Source: Lachnospiraceae bacterium (GTDB lineage Bacteria; Bacillota; Clostridia; Lachnospirales; Lachnospiraceae). Taken from it: 64,000 nucleotides of DNA. Shown in pieces: positions 35,996 through 44,829 of this stretch (position 1 is its first letter; the number at the start of each line of letters is the position of its first letter). Under the pieces are notes generated by a model. That model was not told the DNA's origin. It did not search any database and was given only the letters and a program-made list of their open reading frames with translations. The translations under genes and the position numbers were made by a program. The stretch is from positions 97,847 to 161,846 of the forward strand of contig JAFZQH010000029.1 in NCBI GenBank assembly GCA_017550165.1, read 5' to 3'.

Positions 35996-37107
35996 TGCAA
36001 ACTGATTTTCATTATTATGCCACCTACTGTGCAGCTTATTTTGCGGGGTATTCCCATGAAGAATGCATGGAAATATGCTACAGCGCCCAGTTTGTGGATT
36101 GGTGTTCCCACACCCTCCTTTCAAAACTCGATGCTCCCGTTAACGCGGCGACTACCCAGCTGCAGCTGGAGCTTATGTCCTCCGGAGACGATATGATCAG
36201 CCTTCAGAATATCACCCGTATCTGGGCTTCATTTCATTTTCTTCCCGGAGACCTTAATGCAGAAAGACCGGGGTGCTCCAAGCGCTATCTGGACAAATAC
36301 AGGCTGATCTGCAAGCCTAACGGCAGGCTGATAGTAAGCACTGTAGAGCACGCAAAGGACAGGTCCCTTCAGGCAGTAGGCATAGCAATGCATGTCCTGG
36401 CCGATACCTGGGCCCATCAGAACTTTGCCGGAACCCCGTCTCTTGTAATAAATAATACGGACAGCCACTTCTTCGAGCTTATCCCGGAGGGTGACGGCTA
36501 CATAGAACGACGCATTACTTTCAAGCATAATCCCGGTCTTCCCGATGACCCGGAGACTTCCGTCTATGTCAGCAGTCTGTATCAGAGCAATGAGAATTCC
36601 ATAATGAACCTGGGGCACGGCCGGGCCGGTCATCTCCCGGATTACAGTTTTATCAGATACAGATACCTTCCCGCCTGGGGAGATTACGATGAGATAACCA
36701 AGGACAACCCTTCCGACTACATCCATGCCTTTGCCCAGATGATACAGGCGCTCAAATACCTCAAGGGGACCTATCCTTCCTTTGATACGGATTCCTATGA
36801 TTTTGAAGCTTTTGCCCCCTATCGTGAGGAGATTGAAGCTATCTTGAAAACGAGGTGCCTCGACCCCTGTAAGGAATGGAAGGCCTTCGGAGAGAAGCTC
36901 TCAGGCCGGGAGATAGAAGATTTCGATATTGATAAGTACCAGACTGAATATACGGAAGCGCCGAATGAAGCAAAGGATGATACCTTCCTGGGTCGTTTTA
37001 TCACCGGCGCCATGACGCAGAAAAGCATGGTCACCAATGCCATATTTGAAAGCGGCAATAAGCGGGCCGGATATTCCAGGGTTCAAAAAAGAGAGGGAAG
37101 GTCATGA
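35995..37107 (+). CDS. DUF6765-family protein
   Basis: 370 residues, no signal peptide. It opens with MQTDFHYYATYCAAYFAGYS, the hallmark of DUF6765, and contains AQFVDWCSHT, AMHVLADTWAHQNFAG and GHGRAGHLPDYSF. The spaced His and Asp residues resemble the metal centre of zinc-dependent phospholipase C and S1/P1 nucleases; this is a structural guess, not proof of activity. It is coupled to the gene before (TAATG) and to the one after (ATGA), both of which encode membrane proteins, so it may work at the inner face of the membrane. Confidence 0.75.
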   Translation: MQTDFHYYATYCAAYFAGYSHEECMEICYSAQFVDWCSHTLLSKLDAPVNAATTQLQLELMSSGDDMISLQNITRIWASFHFLPGDLNAERPGCSKRYLDKYRLICKPNGRLIVSTVEHAKDRSLQAVGIAMHVLADTWAHQNFAGTPSLVINNTDSHFFELIPEGDGYIERRITFKHNPGLPDDPETSVYVSSLYQSNENSIMNLGHGRAGHLPDYSFIRYRYLPAWGDYDEITKDNPSDYIHAFAQMIQALKYLKGTYPSFDTDSYDFEAFAPYREEIEAILKTRCLDPCKEWKAFGEKLSGREIEDFDIDKYQTEYTEAPNEAKDDTFLGRFITGAMTQKSMVTNAIFESGNKRAGYSRVQKREGRS

Positions 37108-37646
37108 CAGGATTTCAGAGGATAAGAAGTACCCTTATCGGAGTTTTAATGCTCATAAGCAGCTTTATACTGATCCGCTTTCCGGATTACGGGTTCATGA
37201 TAATCGCCGGGATATTGAGTATCTCTCTGGCCATTTACGGCATCAGGACCCTTGTTTTCTATTTTACCCTTGCGCGGCATATGGTGGGCGGCAGGGAGAT
37301 CTTCTATCTCGGAGTTATCGTCCTTGACTTCGGTATCTTCACCATAACCGTAGCTGACGTCTCACCGGTATTTCTTATCGCCTATCTTCTTGCGGTCTAT
37401 GTGTTCGCGGGACTTATAGACATCCTTCGCGCCCTGGAGGCAAAGAAGCTGGCTGCTCCCTCCTGGAAGTTCAGGCTTGCGGGGGGCATCGTTAGTATAA
37501 TAATTGCCCTGGTGGCGGTGGTATTCGGTATAGTCCTTAAATCCATGGATACGCTGGTATACATCTACGCCATAGGCTTGATCTATTCCGCAGTTACAAG
37601 GATCATCACCGCATTCAGAAAGAGCGCCATGGTTTATATCCAATAG
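37104..37646 (+). CDS. HdeD/DUF308-like six-span membrane protein
   Basis: 180 residues with six evenly spaced hydrophobic segments and short loops, the layout of HdeD/DUF308 proteins. Its ATG overlaps the stop of the DUF6765 gene by 4 nt (ATGA). No catalytic motif is seen. Function unknown. Confidence 0.7.
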   Translation: MTGFQRIRSTLIGVLMLISSFILIRFPDYGFMIIAGILSISLAIYGIRTLVFYFTLARHMVGGREIFYLGVIVLDFGIFTITVADVSPVFLIAYLLAVYVFAGLIDILRALEAKKLAAPSWKFRLAGGIVSIIIALVAVVFGIVLKSMDTLVYIYAIGLIYSAVTRIITAFRKSAMVYIQ

Positions 37647-37683
37647 CGCCCTTCCCTCTTATCGTATGCTCTCATACAGTTGT

Positions 37684-38772
37684 TCAGCCCATCATTCCTA
37701 CCCAGACAAGGGTCATAAGGGCTGCTATTATGGCAAGGATCCCGATCCCCGTGATCACTTTACCTGCGGGATGCGCAATATTAACCGTAGATCCTATGCC
37801 TGCCCGCTTGGATATGTTGAGGTGCCTGTCCTTGGGGTTGTAATAAAACATCCCTAAGATCCAGTAATCATCGTCGTCCTCCACCAGGTCTGCTTCTTCT
37901 GTCATATACCTTCTGCTGTGAGCTATGCTCTTCTTTGCAAAAAGGGCCGTGGCCGCCATTATGGCTAAAAGACATATACCGAGGATAACCAAGGTTACGA
38001 TCTCCTGACGAAGAAATACCAGGGAAAGGATCATTATCAGCGCAAATGCATTATCGATCCATGAAACTGTGATGAAATAATCCGCATAGATCTTCTTTCT
38101 CGATCGGTTATAATTGGCATTGATATCACTGTTCTCACTTATCACCTCATTTCTGGAGTTATCAACAATGAAGGCGATGGGAAGCATGATAAGGCTTACT
38201 GCAATAAGAGATCCCGCCATTGCCGTACAGATAAATGTACCGGAATAAACCCCCATGTTGACCGGAAGGACTCCCGTGTCACAAAGCAGGGCCAGGGCCA
38301 GGATAAGGATCCCCGCCAGGTCGGCTGCGTAGATCATGGGTTTACTTAAGGCATGTATATTCCCGGCTGTCTTCAGGTCTGCATATAATACCTTCTCACA
38401 GACTAGGCCCAATACCTTTTTGTACTTCTTTAGCTGTGAGTTGCCCAAGGCATAGGGCACCATAATGGCAAAGAGAGCCACAAGGACCAGCACCGTCATT
38501 GACATGGTCTTGGCGGTAAGTCCCGGAACAAACAACAGCGCCGTGGCTACCACTATCACGCCTATCGTTATGACTCCGGCCTGCCTGTTGTGGACGGATA
38601 CAAGGCTGTCGATGTATTCCCCGCTCTTGTCGGTCTTAAATTCCGCCCGGTTGTTCACGCCGTAGATCCTTTTTTTACTCCTCCAGTTCTTCGGATACAG
38701 GAGGAAATACATGATCAATGTTGTCGGAACTATGCATATATATAAGATCATTCCCGTAATCAAACCACTCAT
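37684..38772 (-). CDS. Membrane protein with C-terminal DUF5808-like segment
   Basis: I start at ATG 38772, which has GGGG 8 nt upstream; a GTG at 38781 has no spacing to a binding site. The product has about 362 residues and nine or so membrane spans. Near the C-terminus it reads YWILGMFYYNPKDRHLNISKRAGIGSTVNIAHP, which matches the DUF5808 pattern. Family function is unknown. The gene is 1 nt past the stop of the GntR regulator, so it is probably the main target of that autoregulated operon. Confidence 0.75.
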   Translation of the reverse strand: MSGLITGMILYICIVPTTLIMYFLLYPKNWRSKKRIYGVNNRAEFKTDKSGEYIDSLVSVHNRQAGVITIGVIVVATALLFVPGLTAKTMSMTVLVLVALFAIMVPYALGNSQLKKYKKVLGLVCEKVLYADLKTAGNIHALSKPMIYAADLAGILILALALLCDTGVLPVNMGVYSGTFICTAMAGSLIAVSLIMLPIAFIVDNSRNEVISENSDINANYNRSRKKIYADYFITVSWIDNAFALIMILSLVFLRQEIVTLVILGICLLAIMAATALFAKKSIAHSRRYMTEEADLVEDDDDYWILGMFYYNPKDRHLNISKRAGIGSTVNIAHPAGKVITGIGILAIIAALMTLVWVGMMG

Positions 38773-38773
38773 G

Positions 38774-39139
38774 TTATTCACCCCACATTTCTTCGATCAT
38801 TTTATCGAAATCATCTTTTTTGACGCCGGAGATCTTGGCCTCGGAGACGATCCGTCTCAGCTCGTCCTTGTTCCGGCTGCTTAAATGCCCTGACTGATCG
38901 ATCTCCATACGCACTCTGGCGCCGTTCTTCCTGTCCGTTAAAATGTAGCCCTCTGACTTCAGTATCTGATAAGCCTTGCTCACCGTCATGGTGTTGATGC
39001 CGATCTCCATGGACAGGGCCCGCACCGTGGGTAGCTGCTCTCCGGCAGATAATTCCCCGGAGGATATGCCCATGACGATCTGGTTTCTTATCTGAAGATA
39101 GATGGGAACGTCAGAGTACTCGTTAATGCTGATTACCAT
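38774..39139 (-). CDS. GntR-family regulator, YtrA type
   Basis: A 121-residue protein starting at ATG 39139 (AGGAAG 8 nt upstream). Residues 5-70 are a winged helix-turn-helix with PIYLQIRNQIVMGISSGEL and LPTVRALSMEIGINTMTVSKAYQIL. The C-terminal extension is only about 45 residues, as in the YtrA subgroup, which controls membrane-protein or ABC-transporter operons. A strong promoter and a 7-bp inverted repeat next to its -10 suggest autoregulation. Confidence 0.87.
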   Translation of the reverse strand: MVISINEYSDVPIYLQIRNQIVMGISSGELSAGEQLPTVRALSMEIGINTMTVSKAYQILKSEGYILTDRKNGARVRMEIDQSGHLSSRNKDELRRIVSEAKISGVKKDDFDKMIEEMWGE

Positions 39140-39174
39140 AAGTGTCACTTCCTTTTTGTATGCTCTGTATTCTT

Positions 39175-39195
39175 TGTATTATTCCTTGTAATACA
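39175..39195. promoter_or_regulatory. Probable GntR operator
   Basis: TGTATTA (39175-39181) and TAATACA (39189-39195) form a perfect inverted repeat with a 7-nt spacer. It begins 2 bp downstream of the -10 box, over the expected transcription start. Confidence 0.6.
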
Positions 39196-39196
39196 C

Positions 39197-39225
39197 AATA
39201 TACACTGGATCATTCTCTTTGTCAA
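39197..39225 (-). promoter_or_regulatory. Promoter of the GntR-DUF5808 operon
   Basis: On the minus strand a perfect TTGACA (39220-39225) lies 17 bp from TATATT (39197-39202). Confidence 0.75.
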
Positions 39226-39241
39226 TATGTTTTTTAAAAAA

Positions 39242-39343
39242 AAGACAGGGGACGGTTCTCTGTCTTCCCCTTGATTTTACTGGAAAAGACAGAGAACCGT
39301 CCCCTGTCTTGTAAGGAGAAGACAGAGAACCGTCCCCTGTCTT
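39242..39343. repeat. Triple array of the GACAGGGGACGG palindrome family
   Basis: A 25-nt unit (39242-39266) is followed by two identical copies in the opposite orientation (39286-39310 and 39319-39343). Each unit itself has ends AAGACAG and CTGTCTT around GGGACGGTTCT. The array starts 5 nt past the LarE stop and lies between divergent/tandem minus genes. It can fold as alternative hairpins and resembles REP-like elements. Confidence 0.85.
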
Positions 39344-39348
39344 GTAAA

Positions 39349-40164
39349 TTAAAATATGGTCGCATTCATGCTTCCTCTCCGGTAGCCCTGCAGGTCCAGG
39401 GTCACGAAGGTGAACCCGATCTCCTTAAATCTTTTAAATACCGCCTCCCGGATCTCATCAGATGCGAGACGGGGAATATCTCCGGGGGGGACCTCGATCC
39501 TGGCCATATTGCCGTGCATTCTCACACGCTCTTCGGTAAATCCCTTCTCTATGAGAAAATCTTCCGCAAGATCGATCATGCGAAGCTTATCTTCGGTGAT
39601 CTCTTCGCCGTACACAAAGCGGGAAGCAAGGCAGGCATAGGCCGGCTTGTTCCAGGTGGGCAAACCCAGAAACCGGGAGATCTCCCGTACATCTGCTTTA
39701 CTGAGGCCTGCTTCTCTTAAAGGGCTTTTTACGGACAACTCTTCAACCGCCCTGAGTCCCGGCCGGTAATCTCCCAGATCGTCGGTATTGGACCCCTCCG
39801 CCATATATGAGATACCGGCTTTGTCGGCAACCCTACTTATCTCGGAATAGATGCCCTTCTTGCAGTAATAACACCTGTCCGGGCCGTTCTTACGATATTC
39901 CTCTTCTTTCAAGGGATCTACGGAGCATATTACATGCCTTATCCCCCGCTCCCTGCAAAAAGCCTTTGCCTCATTAAGCTCCCTTTCCGGCACCGCTGCA
40001 TCGACGCAGGTCACGGCAAGAGCCTTATCCCCCAGCACCTCATGGGCAACGAAGATCAGGAGGGATGAGTCCACTCCTCCTGAAAAACCCACTGCAAGAG
40101 AACCCAACTCTCCTATGTATTCTTTCAGTCTGTCCAGTTTATTCTTTAATCCTTCAGAGAGCAT
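39349..40164 (-). CDS. larE: ATP-dependent sacrificial sulfur transferase LarE
   Basis: 271 residues, the normal length. It has the PP-loop FSGGVDSSLL near residue 28, GPDRCYYCKKGIY, SNTDDLGDYRPGLRA, and KPAYACLASRF. The cysteine in the last motif fits the sacrificial sulfur donor of Lactobacillus LarE. LarE supplies sulfur to the nickel-pincer cofactor of lactate racemase and related enzymes. No larB, larC or larA is in the window, so it must act with genes elsewhere or in another thiolation. Its first 11 bp overlap the end of the EIIC/EAL gene, so translation is coupled. Confidence 0.88.
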   Translation of the reverse strand: MLSEGLKNKLDRLKEYIGELGSLAVGFSGGVDSSLLIFVAHEVLGDKALAVTCVDAAVPERELNEAKAFCRERGIRHVICSVDPLKEEEYRKNGPDRCYYCKKGIYSEISRVADKAGISYMAEGSNTDDLGDYRPGLRAVEELSVKSPLREAGLSKADVREISRFLGLPTWNKPAYACLASRFVYGEEITEDKLRMIDLAEDFLIEKGFTEERVRMHGNMARIEVPPGDIPRLASDEIREAVFKRFKEIGFTFVTLDLQGYRRGSMNATIF

Positions 40165-41938
40165 TCTCTTCTACCCCTTCGATACTGTATCCGTAAGCCC
40201 TTATCATCCGCAGCATTTCGTCCGTTTCCGCCTCCCCGGCTCCTTCTTCGGTCCTGATACAGATCCATCCCGCTCTCAGGCGGTATCTGTCAGCAACCTC
40301 CTGCAGGAAGGGGATGATCCTCTTATCACGAAGGGTTGACCGGGAAATGCTCATCTTCATTTTAAAATCGTCTCCGTACTGCTTCCGGTAGTTTTCTGCA
40401 TCAGAAACAGCCTTCTCAATGAAAAATGATTCCAGTTCAAAAAGGATCCCGCTTTCCCTTGCTATCTGTACAACAAGGGGCGGATAAACTCTTCCGTACC
40501 TGCCGTGATCCCACTTGATAAAAGCCTCTGCAGCCATGCAGCGCCCCTCATTGTCAAACTGCAGCTGATAGTCCGCCGACAGGGTATTGGCCGATGAGCC
40601 GAGAGCATCATCAAGGTCTATGGCAAGATATTTGGCCAGCCGGCCCGTATTCCCTTCGGATTCGGTGAGCATCCCTTTTCCCTCTGATGTCTCGTTTTTC
40701 TTTTGCAGGTCCACAAGCTCATCATATGCAGAGGAGAATTCACTAAGGGATTTCTTCTCATACATGATCACAAAGGGTGCATAGCATGCGGCAGAGATCA
40801 GGATATTGACCAGCTGGACAATGACTCCTGTGACCGATCCGGTGGCCAGATAACCCCCCAAAAGGGCAGGGGTGGTCCAGACAACCGTTTCCGTAACCTG
40901 CGGAAGAAGCCCTGCTGCAGTAACCAGATAGGCATTGGTAAAGCAAAGCAGGGGAGAAAGAATAAAGGGAAGGAGCATATAGGGGTTATACAATATGGGA
41001 AAGCCGAAGACAAATAGTTCCCCGATATTAAAGATCCCCGGCAGGACCGCCATACGGGAAAGCTTCTTTGTGGAGCTTCTCTTTCCGAAGACTATCATGG
41101 CAATAAGAAGACCCAGGGTGCATCCCGTCCCGCCCATAAATACAAAGGTATCGATAAAGCTCTTCGAAACGATCTGCCCCGGAATGATAGCCGTGAACAT
41201 ATCCTCTGCCACCTGATTTAGGACATTGTTGCCGTGGATGCCAAACCACCACATTACACATGAAAGGGCGATAAAGAGCAATCCGCTGAAATAAGAGCGC
41301 TGCATCCTGAAAAAGACGGCATTCATCGCCTTCATGAACAGATGCTGAAGACTTTGGACCTGAAAACATACGGTTATAAGATAATTGAAGGCGGCAAATA
41401 CCGCCACAACGCACAGAAAGGGCATGACAATGCGAAGCGAGGCGTTAAATACGGAATCCGCCCCCTCCACAAAAACCATTTTCCTTATCTTAAATGCATC
41501 CCTGAACCTGCGAAACAAAACGGGGGCGACCAGCCCTGCTACCATGGCGCTGAATACACCCTGTCCGCTAAGCAGGGAAAGATCCGGCTCTCCCGCAAAA
41601 AACCCCACGATTATCAGGAAACCGGCAATACTGCACATAAGGCTTCCGAATATATTAACAAGGCTCGGCCTCTCTTCAAGAGAGTTCATATAGGCAAATC
41701 CCAGGGCAAGAGTAATGTAAACCGCCAGAGCCCCCACGGTTCCAAGCTGAATGGTCGCAAGGATGCTTCTTAATGCTCCACCCAAAAAGGAATCCAGAAA
41801 GTCCTGATATGCCTGTATGGGAAAGCTCCCCAGCATAACCGTCATGCTGCCTATGAAGAGGATGGGGATCACCATGGCCAGGCCTACTTTAATTGTTCGT
41901 GTTACAAGAGACACTCTCTTTATAATAGTACTTTTCAT
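40154..41938 (-). CDS. PTS EIIC-like membrane domain fused to a half-length EAL domain
   Basis: I start at ATG 41938, directly behind the kinase stop. The 594-residue product has an EIIC domain of the lactose/cellobiose type (about 1-395, ten or so spans) with the signature GIFNIGELFVFGFPILYNP, and then a linker and a partial EAL domain (about 456-583). The EAL part keeps AEAFIKWDHGRYGRVYPP (in place of EALLRW) and SISRSTLRD and CIRTEE, but ends before the region that would carry DDFGTGYSSL, so it lacks half the barrel and most catalytic residues. No EIIA, EIIB or HPr gene is near. It is likely a sugar-linked sensor with a non-catalytic EAL-derived tail. Expressed with the 7TM kinase upstream (2-nt gap). 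Confidence 0.82.
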   Translation of the reverse strand: MKSTIIKRVSLVTRTIKVGLAMVIPILFIGSMTVMLGSFPIQAYQDFLDSFLGGALRSILATIQLGTVGALAVYITLALGFAYMNSLEERPSLVNIFGSLMCSIAGFLIIVGFFAGEPDLSLLSGQGVFSAMVAGLVAPVLFRRFRDAFKIRKMVFVEGADSVFNASLRIVMPFLCVVAVFAAFNYLITVCFQVQSLQHLFMKAMNAVFFRMQRSYFSGLLFIALSCVMWWFGIHGNNVLNQVAEDMFTAIIPGQIVSKSFIDTFVFMGGTGCTLGLLIAMIVFGKRSSTKKLSRMAVLPGIFNIGELFVFGFPILYNPYMLLPFILSPLLCFTNAYLVTAAGLLPQVTETVVWTTPALLGGYLATGSVTGVIVQLVNILISAACYAPFVIMYEKKSLSEFSSAYDELVDLQKKNETSEGKGMLTESEGNTGRLAKYLAIDLDDALGSSANTLSADYQLQFDNEGRCMAAEAFIKWDHGRYGRVYPPLVVQIARESGILFELESFFIEKAVSDAENYRKQYGDDFKMKMSISRSTLRDKRIIPFLQEVADRYRLRAGWICIRTEEGAGEAETDEMLRMIRAYGYSIEGVEENAL

Positions 41939-41940
41939 GC

Positions 41941-44796
41941 TCACATTCCCTGTCCGGCCGCCTGTATTATCCCGTCCCAATCAAGCTCTGCCAGCATTCC
42001 CTCCATCTTAGCCATCCTCTCCCGGTCTGCTGCCGGAAGATCGTATCCGCGAAGGTCTTTAAGGATGCCTTCCATCAGGCCGTAATCCATGCTTCCCGCT
42101 ATCTCGGTTATGGTCTGATATGCTTCCCTAAGGGCTTTCTCATCGATAGGCGGCAGGTCTTTCTCCTTCCTGTCCAGTCCTGCCAGCTTTTCATCAAGTA
42201 GGCGGTAACTGTCAAGGAGCTTCTCCGTATTATCCGCTATAAACCCGGTATCCTTCCTCTTCCCGGCATCCTCCAGGTCTTTTGCCATATCAGATAATGT
42301 CTTTGCCCCTATGATACGCGCGGAGCTCTTCAGGGCATGGACCTTGATGGTATAGTTCTCAAGATCACCCTTCCTGTAGTATTCCTCTATCTCGTCAGCC
42401 TTGGGAAGGGCCGTCTGATGGAAGACTGTCAGGACTGATATATAGCCTTCTTCAGATCCGCAATTGGCAAGGCCGGTCTCCACATCTATGTCACTGATAT
42501 CCCTGATCCATGAGGGAAGCTCGGCCGATGCAGCCTCTGCCCCTTCCGGACCGGTCTCCGGATCCATAAGCTTATCACCGGGGAGCAGGCCGTAAAGCAG
42601 CTTCTCCAACCTCTCGCCATCAACAGGCTTGGACAGATAGTCCGTAAATCCCGCTTTGAGGTACATTTCCCTGGCTCCCGATATGGCATTGGCCGTCAGG
42701 GCTACCGCGGGAACTTCCCTGTTCAATCCGGTCTCCCTGATATGTTTTAGTGTTTCTATGCCATCCATGTCCGGCATCATATGGTCGATAAAGATAGCAT
42801 CGTAAGCATTGTCTTCCGCAAGGGCCAGGGCATTCCTCCCTGACGGTGCAGTATCTATCCTGATGCCTGTCTTTTTAAGCAGGCTCTGTATTACCGTTAG
42901 ATTCATCTCCGTATCGTCTACCACCAGGATCCTTGCATCCGGAGCATGGAAGAGTTCATGATACTCGTAAGAAGTCTTCCCCACATCTTCGAATCTGGCG
43001 GAATAATCCCCGAGCTCTTCCCATTTCACTACCTCCTGGTCAATTGCAAATGAGAATCCGGAGCCTTTACCGTATTCACTCTCTACCTTCAGCTCGCTCC
43101 CCATAAGGTCAAGGAGCTGTCTGGTGATGCTCATGCCAAGGCCTGTGCCCTCGATGGTGCGGTTTCTTTCTTCTTCAAAACGGGCATAGGGGGAGAAGAT
43201 GTTCTCAAGATCCTCTTTCTTCATGCCTATGCCGGTGTCCTCCACGGTGAACATAAGAAGAATGTGATCCTTATCCCCTCTTTCAAATGAAACGGAAAGG
43301 GACACTTCTCCTTCCTCCGTGTACTTGACCGCATTGGTAAGGAGGTTCATAACGCACTGTCTGATGCGGATCTCATCACCGCGCAACAGATGGGGGATCT
43401 CCTTCGCGGCTCTGACGTTAAACTTTAATCCTTTTTGTGATGCGCGGTCCCGGATCATATTGACCAGGTCATTTATAAGAGACGACAGATCATACTGTAC
43501 GGGAATGATCTCCATCTTGCCTTCTTCAACCTTGGACAGATCCAGGATGTCATTTATAAGAGAAAGCAGGGTCCGGCTTGCAGACATGATATCCGAAGCG
43601 TAACCGCGTATGGGCGCCTCCCCGGATTCACGGAGGATCATCTCATCCATGCCAAGTATGGCATTGATGGGGGTTCGTATCTCGTGGGACATATTGGCAA
43701 GGAATCGGCTCTTGGCCTCATTTGCACGGTCCGCTATGTCTTTTTGTTTCTGAAGTTCTTCCCTGTAGTGGTAGTGTTCGGTGTCATCAACCAGGGCATA
43801 GAGCTTACCGTAGCTCTCTCCCAGGTAAAGAAGGTCATTCTCCTCCGGGGTATATATCCGGTCATCTATCTGCAGCGTCTCCCCGGACTTCGCGGCTTCT
43901 GATATGGACGCTATGATGTCATAGGGGGTATGGATGGGTCCCGGCAGGTCAACCGGCGGCTTTTTCGTGGAGAAAAAGATGTCGAATTCGGGGTACATCC
44001 TGGCTGCAGGCTCATTATAATACTGGATCCTTCCCTCATTATCAACTGCGATAATCCCTTCTGAGATCCTGTCTATAACGAAATCCCTGGCGATCTCCCT
44101 TGTACCCAGCAGGTCAAAGCGGAATATCCCTATAAGCAGGAATACCGTACCGAACAAGGTTCCCGGCATGGTGAGGTCGTAGTAATGAGATATAGTAAAG
44201 AGCTTTGTAACGTGCAGTACAAAAGATATGCCCTGTGCTCCAAAGGCTATGATAAGCATGAGGAGTCTCTGGCGGGAGATCCTGTTCTTCTCCCGGTGGT
44301 GCTCCCGGACAAGCCATACCATACCTACGACCACCAGGGCAGCATTCAGTGCCATGAAGAGGTCATGGACTATCCCGTTGCTGTGGATGAATTGCGGCAT
44401 CACGGGATCCGGAACAAACCTGTAGTCAGTATAGACCAGATTGCTCATTCCCATGGTCAGGGATGAGATAAAGATCCCCACATGAACAAGAACCAATGAG
44501 AAGACCATTCCCCGGGGGATCTTGATCCTGCACATCCTGGCCGAGAATAAAAACAGGGCAAAGACGATCCACACCCTGCCCACATATGACAGCTTAAGAG
44601 CCGTAAAGAAGGCCTCTTCCGTAGTGGCTTTTAATTCATAGAGATAGCCTAAATTACTTATAAATGATGATACACAGGCTAAAAACAGGTATGAATGGAT
44701 GGGATTCTTCCACTTGAAGAATACTATCAGAGTCTCTATGAAAAGGGCGCCTATGGTTATGTACTGTATTATAAGCAGGATATCTAAAACTCTCAC
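41941..44796 (-). CDS. Hybrid histidine kinase with 7TM sensor, PAS, receiver and Hpt
   Basis: 951 residues from a GTG start with GAGG 8 nt upstream. Residues 1-225 are a seven-span histidine kinase N-terminal domain, then a PAS-like part with EGIIAVDNEGRIQYYNEPAARM, HisKA with SHEIRTPIN (about 370), an HATPase with NLLTNAVKYTEEG and DTGIGMKKED, a receiver with ILVVDDTEMN and FIDHMMPDMDG (about 670), and an Hpt domain with IKVHALKSSARIIGA (about 816). The last 60 residues (MDYGLMEGIL to LDWDGIIQAA) match the tail of the propeller kinase. It lies 33 nt after copA and directly before the EIIC/EAL gene; that protein is a plausible partner. Confidence 0.9.
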   Translation of the reverse strand: MRVLDILLIIQYITIGALFIETLIVFFKWKNPIHSYLFLACVSSFISNLGYLYELKATTEEAFFTALKLSYVGRVWIVFALFLFSARMCRIKIPRGMVFSLVLVHVGIFISSLTMGMSNLVYTDYRFVPDPVMPQFIHSNGIVHDLFMALNAALVVVGMVWLVREHHREKNRISRQRLLMLIIAFGAQGISFVLHVTKLFTISHYYDLTMPGTLFGTVFLLIGIFRFDLLGTREIARDFVIDRISEGIIAVDNEGRIQYYNEPAARMYPEFDIFFSTKKPPVDLPGPIHTPYDIIASISEAAKSGETLQIDDRIYTPEENDLLYLGESYGKLYALVDDTEHYHYREELQKQKDIADRANEAKSRFLANMSHEIRTPINAILGMDEMILRESGEAPIRGYASDIMSASRTLLSLINDILDLSKVEEGKMEIIPVQYDLSSLINDLVNMIRDRASQKGLKFNVRAAKEIPHLLRGDEIRIRQCVMNLLTNAVKYTEEGEVSLSVSFERGDKDHILLMFTVEDTGIGMKKEDLENIFSPYARFEEERNRTIEGTGLGMSITRQLLDLMGSELKVESEYGKGSGFSFAIDQEVVKWEELGDYSARFEDVGKTSYEYHELFHAPDARILVVDDTEMNLTVIQSLLKKTGIRIDTAPSGRNALALAEDNAYDAIFIDHMMPDMDGIETLKHIRETGLNREVPAVALTANAISGAREMYLKAGFTDYLSKPVDGERLEKLLYGLLPGDKLMDPETGPEGAEAASAELPSWIRDISDIDVETGLANCGSEEGYISVLTVFHQTALPKADEIEEYYRKGDLENYTIKVHALKSSARIIGAKTLSDMAKDLEDAGKRKDTGFIADNTEKLLDSYRLLDEKLAGLDRKEKDLPPIDEKALREAYQTITEIAGSMDYGLMEGILKDLRGYDLPAADRERMAKMEGMLAELDWDGIIQAAGQGM

Positions 44797-44829
44797 TTAC
44801 TTTGCCTCAATTCTTGATAGATTTCGGTC

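Noticed and set aside
40154..41938. Functional PTS sugar transporter
   Set aside because: EIIA, EIIB and HPr are all missing and the protein carries an EAL-derived tail, so a sensor role is more likely.
41938..41980. Earlier start for the EIIC/EAL gene
   Set aside because: It would overlap the kinase gene by about 40 bp and lacks a binding site; the ATG at 41938 is 2 nt past the kinase stop.
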